A stretch of 32,762 bases of DNA from Echinostoma caproni (lineage: Eukaryota; Platyhelminthes; Trematoda; Plagiorchiida; Echinostomatidae): the NCBI GenBank assembly GCA_900618425.1, contig UZAN01041585.1, positions 1 to 32,762 on the forward strand, given 5' to 3'. A program made the translations under genes and the position numbers. The notes beneath the pieces are model-generated. The model was given only the letters and a program-made list of their open reading frames with translations. It was not told the DNA's origin and made no database searches. Shown in pieces: positions 12,381-22,180 of this stretch; position 1 is the stretch's first letter, and each line of letters begins with the position of its first letter.

Positions 12381-14367
12381 TTTGATGTATACAGTTGTAG
12401 TTCCATTCATTCATGATTGATTATGCAACAGTACACGTAGATTTCCCAGCCGTGCGTTCTAACACGGATTCAGGGTTCGGTATCTGCGAGTCACTCTATC
12501 AACGGAAGTCAATCCGGTACACAAATTGTACTGCCAGTGAGGACCAGTAATATGTTTGTTAGCTTTTAGGATTCATTGATTTTCTCCCAGTTCAATCGTG
12601 ACTTCAGCCTCCTTAGGAGAGAGAGAGAGAGAGTGAACCGAGGAGCACAAGGTCACATTCCCGGAGCGGACATGCATGAACAAGTACTAACTAGATGGCG
12701 AGTATTACCCAATCCCTGTTGAATAAAGGACCGTGAGGAAGGTTAGACAGATAGTGTCAAATAGACACAAGATTTGATTTGTTTATTGTAATTTTCCAAA
12801 AATCTTGCCCGGAAACTACACATCAAAAATATACATTGCTTAGTGATGGCATTAATCTGTTGCATTGGGAAGGAGCAAATTTGTCGAGTTTCGTTCATAT
12901 TTTGTTTTTGGTTTTCCTGGGACCAAAACAATATCTATGCAGTAGAGAAGGCAAATAGAAGAGGAAATTAAGATGATGTCATCCTTTACTATAAGTTTTT
13001 TCGTTTTATAGATCTTCCGTTGCGTACGGTCAAACTATACCCCGTTAACCTTACCAAGTCCATTTTGTTTATCGATTCCATTTCACCGGGCACTCCACTC
13101 GCCGGCTGTGCAGTCTTGACCTTACTAAAAGTACAATAGTCTTGCCTGACGAATAATGATTGTCCGAAGATAGCGTGCTGTCCCAGAATCACAGATACCA
13201 AACACGGATCTCTGCTGTTCGTTTGATTAGGCCATGGTTTGGGGTATATCTCATTCGATCTGAACTTTCGACCGGGTTAGAAATTTCCGTCCAAATGGGA
13301 CCAGATTATAGACTCGAGTATGCGCGCATTCGCGCAAACACAGACGCGCACAAAATATAAGTCTGTCAAAGATCGCTGAGGTGAAACAGGAAATAATTTT
13401 CTGGAGATGTATACACGCACAAACACACGCACACGCAAGCATTTATCACGTTCTACTTACCGTTGGAAATTGGCTTGCCAGCTGAACTCGAGAAAGCATA
13501 TTTGTTTAATTATATTATGTCAGTTGCGGAACGTTCATTATTTTTGTCAGTTCATATTGTGTTTTTGGAGTATGTCAAGCGAATCAATCTGAACAGGAAT
13601 CAGGTAGGCTTGAAAGAGCAAGAAATTTTGCGAATAGGCAAAGGAAAAAAAGTTATTTGGATTGAAGCTTCCGTTCTTGTTAAATGTAGAATCTACGGAG
13701 GAACGAACCCGTATAAAGCTACGTGATTCAACTGGGGAAACACTTCCATGTCAAGAAGATCGCAAGTGTGCTGCCCTAAAGGAATCGAAAGAAAGGAGAC
13801 CGGGATTGAAAAATGTTGAGTACAAATGAGAGCAAGCGCATGTGCCCAGGTCCCAGTGAACGCATCAATCCTATAACCTTTCATATCAGAGTGTGAGATG
13901 ACAACATTGTACGGGTCTGGCGAAAAAAACGATCCATCAGGACCAAAATTGGTGCCCACTTGGTGAAACGGTGAACGTAAGCGCTACAGGTGAGATGAAT
14001 CGATCACTTGAGTAACAGTTGGCCGGTATGGAAGAGAGTATCTATTCGATTAGATTATCGAGGAATTCTCGCCCCACACACAGTAAGTCCGATCGAATTT
14101 GCTCCGGAAGGAGGACAATAAAACAGAAACGATGTTAGAAATGTACGGCGAAAATACAGAACGTGTGGCTGATGCTATTTGACATGGTAGAGGAAATTCA
14201 GACTCAGGATTATCCTATGGAAATGCTAGTAAGACTATCTACTGTTTCTTATTGCTGCAGGTTTTTGTCACACAACGTTCAAAAAAACTTATACATAGAC
14301 CAATAATTTTACTGTCATATGATGTGAAACACGAATTCACGTGAACAACAAAAACTTTCATTGACAA
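12381..14367. other. non-coding stretch
   Basis: No gene supported. Contains a GA microsatellite (12617-12633) and a CA/GCAC-rich patch near 13410-13440. A plus-strand frame at 13463-13726 lacks a convincing acceptor site and has no known domain. Confidence 0.5.
12617..12633. repeat. (GA)n microsatellite
   Basis: About eight tandem GA units. Confidence 0.9.
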
Positions 14368-14438
14368 AGCGGTGATGGTCACGGTCAAGCAGTTCAAGCT
14401 ATTGCTTTGGGTCCCAGGTTCGAACCCCGTCATTGCTA
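14368..14438 (+). repeat. tRNA-like sequence (tRNA pseudogene or SINE head)
   Basis: A perfect B box GGTTCGAACCC lies at 14417-14427. The first seven bases AGCGGTG can pair fully, with two G.T wobbles, with CATTGCT after the T arm, giving a complete acceptor stem at tRNA-like spacing (71 bases). The A-box region TGGTCACGGTCAAGC resembles a Leu or Ser type D arm. The T stem has two mismatches and the anticodon arm is not clean. This fits a tRNA-derived repeat or pseudogene better than a working tRNA. Confidence 0.5.
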
Positions 14439-14922
14439 CTCCAATTATGTGATAGGCAGACTGTATTCGTTGAGATCAAAGCTAGTGAAATCTGATGTCA
14501 TTCATTTTTCCATTCATTTCTCCGGCGAGCTCAGATTACCCATTTCTAAGAGCGAAAAGTAGGTCTGCATGAACACAAGGGCTCATCTCTTCGGATATAT
14601 TTTACATATAGTGTTGTTTAGTGAAACACCTTTTATGAATCACTGCACCACTCTCTTGTCCGAGTATGAGTGTAAATAAACTCTGTGAAAATTCGAAACA
14701 AGTCGAATTAAACAGTGACACAACGCTTCCAAGGGTTTCCATTCTTTTTACTGGCTGAGCAAAATGTTCTNATGTTCTGGTCTGTTTTTTTGGTTACACT
14801 GCTTATAAACCAATCGCCTCCAATTTTCCACCCAATGATGCTGTCTTCAGCTCTATAAAAAGGAGGTGAAAAAACCGGTTACTCTCTATCTTTCTCTCTG
14901 CTTTATTTGCGCTTTTGCTCAG
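14439..14922. other. non-coding; possible intron upstream of candidate exon
   Basis: Contains an ambiguous base at 14771 between two ATGTTCT copies and a TATA-like CTATAAAAAGG near 14852. It ends in a long pyrimidine tract closing with CAG at 14920-14922, which looks like a 3' splice acceptor. Confidence 0.4.
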
Positions 14923-15091
14923 GAAATGTCCCCGAACGGAAACTTAAACCAAGATGCAAGTGAGTTTATTCGGAGTTTCTCGGACAATATACATCTGGAG
15001 TTTTTGCTGATAACTGTCAGAAATATCCCAGACTGCAATCCTCAGACAGGTCTGTTCACTATCGATAGTAGCTTGATAAACTTTGGCAGAG
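14923..15091 (+). CDS. candidate internal exon of an unknown host gene
   Basis: Upstream lies a strong polypyrimidine tract of about 40 bases ending in CAG (14920-14922). Downstream the sequence is AG followed by GTAAGT at 15092-15097, a consensus donor. The 169 bases between are open in one frame (56 codons, phase 0 at entry, phase 1 at exit), starting EMSPNGNLNQDASEF and ending SSLINFGR. The composition is protein-like, with mixed acidic, hydrophobic and polar residues, and it has no similarity I recognise. The frame continues upstream through the pyrimidine tract to a GTG at 14866, where it imitates a signal peptide. I take that as the acceptor tract translated rather than a true start. 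An open frame of this length can occur by chance, so the splice sites are the main support. Confidence 0.4.
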
Positions 15092-15699
15092 GTAAGTTCC
15101 AGATTACTTTGGTCTGATAAACGGAATGTTATGCTCTGTCGTTGCTGATTCTAACTGGAAGTGGACAAAAGTCCATGGCAAAGCAGAAATTACAATTGCC
15201 AAGATGCGGTCTTCAATTGCAGATTGATATGGATCAGATTTGTTTAGTATTGGTATTTTAATAAGGCCATTCTCGATGGAAAAACACATACGGGAATGAA
15301 AGCTAGTTAGAGGAGTGCAAAGTTCGCTGGTCACTTTTCTACTGGGTTCTCTTTTACATGTTATTGGTTCCGGTGTTGCTGCTGTATTGATGCTCAGCTT
15401 ACCGGTATTGATGCTGGTGACAGTTTGATACCGTGCCTACAGAATCCGGGCAACTCATAGTCGGCTGAAAAGAGAACTAATAATCAGTTGCAATGCAAAA
15501 ATGTGTAAGGTTACGGTTCGATCCTCGGTTGTTTTGATGGAGATTCGCAATGCAGGTGAGAAACAGAGAAACAGCTGTGCATCTCATCTCAGGTTCTATA
15601 TTCACGCTTCGCTAACTCGGTACTCGACGAGATCCGTGATGTGGTAGAGCCAAATCCTAATCCAATGCTCGCAAGATGAAGCGTTAAAGATGTTGAAGA
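15092..15699. other. non-coding; possible intron
   Basis: No gene recognised. A lone B-box-like GGTTCGATCCTC lies at 15515-15526 without a convincing A box or acceptor pairing. Confidence 0.45.
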
Positions 15700-15871
15700 A
15701 TCCTGTATACATGTATTTTTCATAAGGGATTTCTCGTCTGTAGAGCAAATGAAGCATGAACTGAAAAGCCAGAGAGCACTCACTGTACAGCTGTTTCGAC
15801 CTGGTTGGATCTCATCAGTGCAGTACCAATCCATCGAACCAACTGGGGATCGCCAACCCGGGACCTCACAG
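15700..15871 (-). mobile_element. SINE family A, copy A3 (left arm of inverted pair)
   Basis: The reverse complement matches 15985-16135 nearly end to end. It carries the CTGTGAGGTCCCGGG block, CGATGG, the hammerhead core, a TTTTCAGTT block, CTTCATTTGCTCTA and the terminal CCCTT piece. The A-box head is missing, so the copy is 5'-truncated within the tRNA-like region. It lies head to head with A4, about 110 bases away. Confidence 0.8.
15780..15828 (-). ncRNA. hammerhead ribozyme, A3
   Basis: On the minus strand the order is CTGATGA (15818 down to 15812), stem II GATC-loop-GGTC, GAAA (15797 down to 15794) and the self-complementary ACAGCTGT as stem III, followed by A. The cleavage triplet is therefore GUA. 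Core and stem III are perfect, but the base of stem I is mismatched (CA against CA). Stem III has no loop, so in known hammerheads of this kind activity would be favoured as a dimer. Confidence 0.7.
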
Positions 15872-15954
15872 GTACAAGGTTCGAGGCCCACAACAAGCCA
15901 GAAAAGATGGGTTGTACAAATGGAAAATGAAAACCCGTCTGATCAGCTGCCCGG

Positions 15955-16009
15955 TGGCCGAGTAGGGTGCATTCTTGCGTTCTGCCTGTGAGGTCCCGGG
16001 TTCTAGCCC
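15955..16009 (+). promoter_or_regulatory. internal pol III promoter of SINE A4 (A and B boxes)
   Basis: TGGCCGAGTAGG at 15955-15966 fits the A-box consensus TRGCNNARYGG. GGTTCTAGCCC at 15999-16009 is one base from a canonical B box. The spacing of about 33 bases between boxes is tRNA-like. Confidence 0.65.
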
Positions 16010-16027
16010 CAGTTGGGTCGATGGAAT

Positions 16028-16076
16028 GGCACTGCGCTGATGAGATCCAACCAGGTCGAAACAGCCGTACGGTGAA
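16028..16076 (+). ncRNA. hammerhead ribozyme, A4
   Basis: CTGATGA (16037-16043), stem II GATC/GGTC with loop CAACCA (16044-16057), GAAA (16058-16061), stem III ACAG/CCGT with one mismatch, cleavage triplet GUA ending at 16069. Stem I can form CG/CG next to the core and CAC/GTG beyond a TG bulge, which resembles a type I hammerhead with an internal loop. Confidence 0.75.
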
Positions 16077-16131
16077 TCTCAGCTTTTCAGTTTACACTTC
16101 ATTTGCTCTATAAACGACGAATTCCCTTGTG

Positions 16132-16149
16132 ATATATATATATATATAT
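16132..16149. repeat. (AT)9 tail of SINE A4
   Basis: Perfect AT microsatellite directly at the 3' end of the SINE body, probably its tail or an expansion of it. Confidence 0.85.
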
Positions 16150-18320
16150 CTACGTCAACAGTTTTGCTCTAATTTGTAGACGGAACTAATGATCAGGTTA
16201 ATGAAGATTAAAAAAAACAATGACTTATCACGTCCAAAACAATGACGATTGATTTATGTGATGACAACTCTAACGTGTGTGGGACTGGACCATCCACGTG
16301 ATACGGTAAAAGACTCTATATCGAATGCCCACCTGATTATGCAGCGGAAAATATTCCTTGGCGAATAAAAACAATACAACCGAATGCGTTGGTTTCTCTT
16401 TAAGTAGTGGACCACGTGAAAAATTTCTATCAGGCCGTTTTGTTAAAAATACAAAAACCGGTAAAACCGACAGTATTCCAGCAAGGAAGCAGTTTCAGCA
16501 TACTTACAACCACAGATCTATTGGGGTCTCGGTCAATCTTAGACATGTAAGCAGCAAAACAGTTGCGACAGAACAACTGCTCGGAAAGTATTCGAGACCA
16601 TTTTAGAGCTCGAAATAACATGGAGTAACCCACATCCACCGAGAGAAAAAAAACATGAAGAATATGTGACACATTACGAAGTAGAGTACTCTTAGAGTAG
16701 ACGTGAGGAGGTCATAGCAAGTTTTTGAAGTCAAAAAGAATAATGGACATTTTGAACCCGAACGCCCCGGTGTTCTCTACTTTACCGGTAAACGTTGCAT
16801 CGACCAAATATATACTGCCTTACAAGTACGGTTCTCGATTTCTATCGCCCCGGGATGACGTGTGTTCGAATGTGATCACCACCACCACCACTCGAATGAT
16901 GCGCCAGCGATTGGACTAAGTAGCAAACATTTTAACAACCAGCATTATCCAAATTACGTAAATCAATTTTATCAGTGTGAATTCATATTTCACTGGCCCC
17001 ACGTTCTCAGTCTATCATTTCTGACCACTCTCTCTCTCTCCACTGCGATCTTTTCTGTACCGTGCCATCGAAACTGGCTTATTCGGCACTTTGTTGTCTT
17101 CTAATGCAAACTTTCATGCATGCTCGCAGTAATTTTGCGCGCCATCACTTGAACTTTTATTGCGGGGTTGAGGTCAGACTGATCTAACTGTTACTGCTCG
17201 AATAGCTCAAATTGTGCTTTTGCTCTCCGAATTTTTTTTTCCGAATTTTTGTTTTGAATAACATTCAAAACATTTGGCAATCGCCGACTGTTCTCGTTGT
17301 CCTACTCCTTACAAAACTTAGCTTCTCCATTTGCCAGGTTCTGGCCCATTGTACTAAGATGATTATCAGTGTTTCTGTCACAGTTAATCAGTTCTTTCAG
17401 ATGTCGGCCATCCGAATGCCATTGTCGATCAACTGTGATAAAAATGTTTGTAATTTTTATCGGTTATTTTTGAAATTCTGTCTCTTGCCAAATGTTTTAT
17501 TCCACAGTTGTCCAAACCCATCACTAATTTGTCATCAGTAACATGAATCAACTTACTCAGAAATAAACTTGTTCTCTGTCTCCTGTTTTAATTTTTCTAC
17601 CACCGACATCGTTTTCAGTGCCCCCGAATACCCGTGACCGATAGATCTGATCTTGAAGAAACATCAATGAACTACTGAGAAATTTTTATTATCAAACTAT
17701 TGCACGTGTGATCAAATCTACTTTACTTTCATCAATCTTGTCAAACGAACAGAGTCTTCATCCTTTTGGAATAATAGCGCTGAAAGCCGCACGTTCGGCA
17801 AGCTGAAGTGTCGATCCGATATTTGCATCCCTCCATTTCCACTGCAAGTACTCGTCCCAGTGACACAACTTCGTGTTGACTTAGGAGGTGTAAAAACTGT
17901 GGTGATAAAAATGAAAACCCTCATGATGAGCCTCAGGATAATCCATACTGTTGTTACGGGTCTATTGGAAGGATGCCACTAGAACACCTTTGTCCCTCTT
18001 GCAAGATGTCATGCCCACATTGCATCACTGGAAGTTGTCAAGAACATCCGGAATGGTCGACTAGAGATGTAGAAAACTATATTTAGCAGTGTTAAGTTTC
18101 TCCTCCTGGAGGCATCACGTTCATCTCTTCTTGTAAGATCCTGTAATTCTCAGAAACTTGAAGAGCCCCCCCCCGATTTTGGTGTTATAGACATTATTGA
18201 AAGATGAAATATGTAATACTCGCGATATTTTAACAGAATATTGAAAATCGGATTTTGTGGCTCTCGGTCGAACTGAATTCCATTTCGCCTGTTTGCCCAA
18301 GTTTGGCAATTTCACTGCAA
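16150..18320. other. non-coding stretch, partly pyrimidine-rich
   Basis: No gene supported. About 17020-17600 is T/C rich on the plus strand and carries a 109-codon frame (17212-17541) rich in Phe, Leu, Cys and Ser, as expected from that bias. A nine-C run lies at 18166-18174. A CACCACCACCACC patch lies near 16880. Confidence 0.5.
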
Positions 18321-18905
18321 ACTTTTCGTCACCAACAACCAAAATGATATCATCGGTTCCATTTCGCAATGGAGACGGGAAAGGCTAAACAGCTGGCCTT
18401 TTTAAGATGTCTTGATCATCGGAATGCCATCAGGAAAACTGAAGACAACGGTCTACCGAAAAGCAGCGCGTACGGATCAAATCCTGAACTTCGAAAGTAA
18501 TCATCCACACAGCCACAATTTTAGAACCCCCCTTCGGAAAAATCGAAGCGCACTACAGCACCGATATGCTCAAGAAGAAAGAAGAACGATGCCTACTCAG
18601 AGTATTTGCTCGTAAAGGCTTCATCCGTGACTTCATCAAAAGAACTCTAACTCAAAGAAAAAAAAGAAAGAAGCAGCAGAAGTAGAATCGGATCACGAAC
18701 GACCCAGCTGTAGATCGTAGGACGTTTCGGAAATGACAGCAAGACTGCTCAGATCATATGGTATCCAAGTCACCCACAAACTGGCCGTCTGTCTAAGGAC
18801 AAGTTATGTCAAAACCAAAGCATGGAATCATGGAGAAGGAAAAGAACAGTGTTATTTACAAGGCCACTACACAAGCAATGATGAGGCGTTTGCAAACAAA
18901 TAGCC
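18321..18905 (+). pseudogene. Penelope-like element, C-terminal RT and linker remnant
   Basis: Several broken frames give the C-terminal part of a Penelope-like protein. First comes a weak NNQNDI-like piece. Next, at 18439-18510, is KTTVYRKAARTDQILNFES followed by NHPHSH, matching the family pattern TxVYRKPTHTDxYLNFxSxHP. After a frameshift, 18534-18686 gives STDMLKKKEERCLLRVF and FIRDFIKRTL. Around 18733-18810 it gives TARLLRSYGIQVTHKL and LRTSYVKTKA, then NSVIYKATT where a GIY-YIG endonuclease normally starts. The catalytic RT motifs and the GIY-YIG core are missing. Stops and at least two frameshifts make it a fossil. Penelope-like elements are known in Schistosoma; the family call rests on pattern recognition. 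Confidence 0.75.
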
Positions 18906-19833
18906 AAGCCCGGGGAATAGGTGAAATGAAAGTTGCAATATATCTTTGAAATGGACCCCACACAGCAACAAACCCAGAATAGAGAATTATCCAACCCCGT
19001 TGAAGACAGGATAGCAAGTCTATAAAGTCCAGGCAACATAAAACAGAAGTTCCTGTCGACCGGGAAGTCCTGGAAGCCATGGCAGGAGAGAAATCCCAAC
19101 TACAGAGCTGGTCAGTGTCGACAGGAGTCGGTTATTGGACCTCTTTTCAATACTTCATTGAGGTGTGCTGAGACGATTTCTGTTGCATTGCATTCCACCA
19201 TGTTTTCCACCCACTTTTCACATACCTGGGGACAATCTGGTTTACTAGGGCAACTTGAGCTGAATCCGTGTTACTGGGAGCAAAGATAATTACAGTACTC
19301 CAAATGCTATCGTAGAAGAGTAGTCAAAACTCTCTCCATCACCTTGACTAACATTCAATTTAGATTGACCAACCGGTATCTATGGGGTTCATTCTTGCGA
19401 AAACAATTATGAGTAGAGCCACAATGACAATATTCCTCGTTTACAACACGGTAACCGACCCTGTGTCGGTGGCAGATCAATGGATGAGTGGTGAAGCGCA
19501 ACTCGGCTCATTGATTGATGCAACGTCTTTACTGGGAACAAATTCCCTTAAAACGATCATCTGACACTCGGTGGATGGTGTTACCCAACACAACACGAGG
19601 CACAAGAAGGCCAGCATTGTAATTTTATTCCCCTTCTAGACCGATACAGTCTCATCTGTAAGGAGCGAATCACTGTTCACAATAAGCTCGAATTAGGTAT
19701 CTAATGTAGTCAAGAAAACCGCTTTGGTGCTTGTTGTATCCCGTACGAGTCAATAAGCAGACAAAGAGTGAATTAAGTAGTAATTATATTTCCAGTATGT
19801 AAACTCAAACGTAGCCGGTCCGTAAACCGGTGA
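18906..19833. other. non-coding stretch, possibly decayed Penelope tail
   Basis: The first 250 bases may be the eroded rest of the Penelope-like element, but nothing can be aligned with confidence. The remainder shows no gene. Confidence 0.4.
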
Positions 19834-19988
19834 GCAAGTGGTGCGTCAGCACGCATACAGGCAGGCACAGAACTGGCGCAAGTCTTACCGAAGGAAGTGT
19901 CATCAGGCTGGGCAGTCAACGAACCAATCTATGAGGAGAGATCAATACTGACCTCTGATTCGCTGAGGCGGATTGACCTTATAACAGG
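19834..19988 (+). CDS. weak candidate exon ending at a consensus donor
   Basis: An ATG-less frame of about 52 codons runs from a TGA at 19831 to the donor AACAGG followed by GTAAGT (19989-19994). Its translation includes AGTELAQVLPKEVSSG and EERSILTSDSLRRIDL, which looks protein-like, but no acceptor with a pyrimidine tract is visible inside the frame. It could be part of an exon with an unusual acceptor, or chance. No family recognised. Confidence 0.2.
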
Positions 19989-19999
19989 GTAAGTCCGCA

Positions 20000-22160
20000 T
20001 GACGTGCGTCCGTGCGTGTGGTGGCAAACCGCAACGGTCAATCACATGATGCGCGGTAAACGTTTCACACGACCACAGGCCACCGCAGTGCCTGACATGG
20101 TTCCCCTCCGCCGACTGTGCTGAAAAATAAGTCCTTTTGCAGTGCTGTGCACCAGTTTCATGGCGCTCGATTTTCCCTCAATCGGTTTCCTGGTCAAGCG
20201 CTGCTCTTCACATTGTGCGCCATGATCATTTTCTGCTGGATCATGTGATTACTCACGTGCCGAATACATTCACATCAACAGATTCCTCGGGGTTGTATGA
20301 TGCAGATATACTGGCTCTTTTGGCGTATAAGTAATAAATGAGCGTCAGATATTCCATCCGTCCCGGGGTTTCGTTGGACCACCTACCGCAAACCATGTTT
20401 CCAGGGGAAGAGTAGCGCAGAGTGATCGGTGAATGCAACTTGTGGCAGAAGATTTATTCCAGTCATACATACAGAGGTCACCAAATTGAGCGAAACAGTC
20501 ATGTTGTTCAGAGCCCGTGAAAGTACTGGTTCACTTCGAGAGAATATGTTCTTGTACTAGTTGTAAATGCCGGTTAGCTCGTGAGCAGGTCGTCTGAGAC
20601 AACACGTTTATCATCATACACATACCTTTGTTCATTATTGTTATAGTTACACACAAACAGCACCGGATTATGGAGAGTTATTTAGTTGACAAACTGCATC
20701 GGATACGGGTTTAAATAGAAGAAAGCATCTCATTTCAAACATTGGTCTGGCATTTTCGTGATCCTCTCTTCACCGGTAATTACGAGCCTGACAGTCTGTT
20801 GTTGTGCCAAAGTAAATCCATTAATCTACTCGCTGACGCCATGGGAATCCAAAAATCACTGCATGGTGCGCACAAACTACTCGCTACACGAGTAGCTAAT
20901 TTCGAGACTTATACTACCGGTGTGTGATAGATAACTCTCAGTGTGATGTAGTAGATGCATAACTTGATTTTATGGCCTAGAGCCTCGCCGAAATTTTCTG
21001 GGTTGGTGTACTAGGAGAAGAACAGTGCGACTCAAAAAAAAACACCGGAACCCACGATGTTCCGCGTTAACCAATTGTTGGTATTGACTAATAAATCAGG
21101 TTCGTTTGATAACACTCGATTCTCCAGTTCATCATTTTTTCTCCATAGTGATTGGACGTTGTTAAACCAAGAACATTATCTCCACCACTGTGTCTGCTTC
21201 TAGACCTCCGTATCTAATCAGAACATGTACAACCTGCTGTGACACTATCTCCGATCAAGGAAGCTGGAAGCAATTGAAGATGTCTCTTGAGTACCCAAAG
21301 CTCATTATGCTAACGTCTACCTCGCCTTCTGTCCGACGCTCCCGGGAGTTCATTCAGTATCGTTTTGGGCCGGTGTTTTTCCTATCCAGATTTAGGAGAT
21401 GTTGGAGAAACCGCCATGTTCAGTTTGAGTGCTCTACAAAATAGCTCTGGCTCTCTCATCCCCTGGTGATAGACGGCGAAAACGGTCCATAGACAAAAAC
21501 AGATTAGTGTCTCAAAGATTAACGTAATGTTCGGAATCAATAGATGCAGATTATTAGCTCATAGCTGTGTTGCTAAAGGCATTTTTAAGTAGCCTGGACC
21601 GCAAATACTGAATGGATTGATCGTCACCCAGTCACATCACTTGCGTTAATTCCTTTTCTGCGAAAAATTCGAATGGACTTCCTTCCCGTGTTAAACCTGG
21701 CTACAAGTGACGCGCAGTCTCGGGTCCAATACAATGAAAAAACCATAACGGTCTAGTGATAAGGTAATATTAACACGAATCCATTATTAAAATGATAAAT
21801 AATATAAAAACCTTGATTCGTGAGGTAATTGGGTTAGGACAGACGTCAAGGCATTTCGAGATATAAGCGCATCAAATGGGAATATGACAGCACCCGGCTG
21901 TCTAAATACAATCAAGGTGCTCCAAAAGGGACAGTTCACCGCTGTGTGAAAGACAGAAAGAATGCGAACAAAGTATACGGAACCAAACAGAACAAGTCCA
22001 TTCAGGCGGGGACATGTAAGCATGTATGCGTTACACAAGTTATACAAATACAAATACAAGACATGAAGCTCCCAAAGGATGAGCCAAGCATAAGAGAGTT
22101 GAGCGCACATAATTCGACCTCTCAACAAACAACGACGGGCGTGCGTGCATCCATGCATGC
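20000..22160. other. non-coding stretch
   Basis: No gene supported. Frames at 20137-20334, 21190-21444 and 21787-22158 have no recognisable motif. A tRNA A-box-like GGTCTAGTGATAAGG near 21750 lacks a B box. Confidence 0.5.
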
Positions 22161-22180
22161 GTGTGTGTGTGTGTGTGTGT
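22161..22180. repeat. (GT)10 microsatellite
   Basis: Ten perfect GT units, preceded by a GCGT/GCAT-rich patch. Confidence 0.95.

Larger units (their letters stand above)
15905..16131 (+). mobile_element. SINE family A, copy A4 (fullest copy)
   Basis: Order from 5': GATGGGTTGTAC leader, GTCTGATCAGCTG, A box TGGCCGAGTAGG (15955-15966), B box GGTTCTAGCCC (15999-16009), CAGTTGGGTCGATGG, hammerhead (16028-16076), a TTTTCAGTTTACACTTC block and CGAATTCCCTTGTG. It ends in an AT microsatellite tail. This is a tRNA-derived, pol III-type promoter followed by a ribozyme, the plan known from the Schistosoma Sm-alpha SINE. No protein is encoded; mobility would depend on a LINE in trans (inference). Confidence 0.8.

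Noticed and set aside
13463..13590. Protein-like frame ending at CAG/GTAGGC
   Set aside because: No ATG and no pyrimidine-tract acceptor upstream; the donor is weak and the upstream sequence is a CA-rich simple repeat.
14520..14570. Possible B-family hammerhead fragment (GAGCTC, AAGAGCGAAAA, GTCTGCATG)
   Set aside because: The CTGATGA core is absent and the spacing is altered; similarity could be chance.
14866..14922. Apparent signal peptide starting at GTG
   Set aside because: The start is not ATG, and the hydrophobic run is the translation of a pyrimidine tract that looks like a splice acceptor.
15505..15530. Isolated B box GGTTCGATCCTC
   Set aside because: No A box at proper distance and no acceptor pairing, so no tRNA or SINE call.
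17212..17541. 109-codon open frame with hydrophobic stretches
   Set aside because: T/C-rich DNA translates to Phe/Leu/Ser/Cys-rich peptide by default; no start context or homology recognised.
20570..20600. GTTAGCTCGTGAGCAGG as a tRNA D arm
   Set aside because: No B box or acceptor partner downstream.
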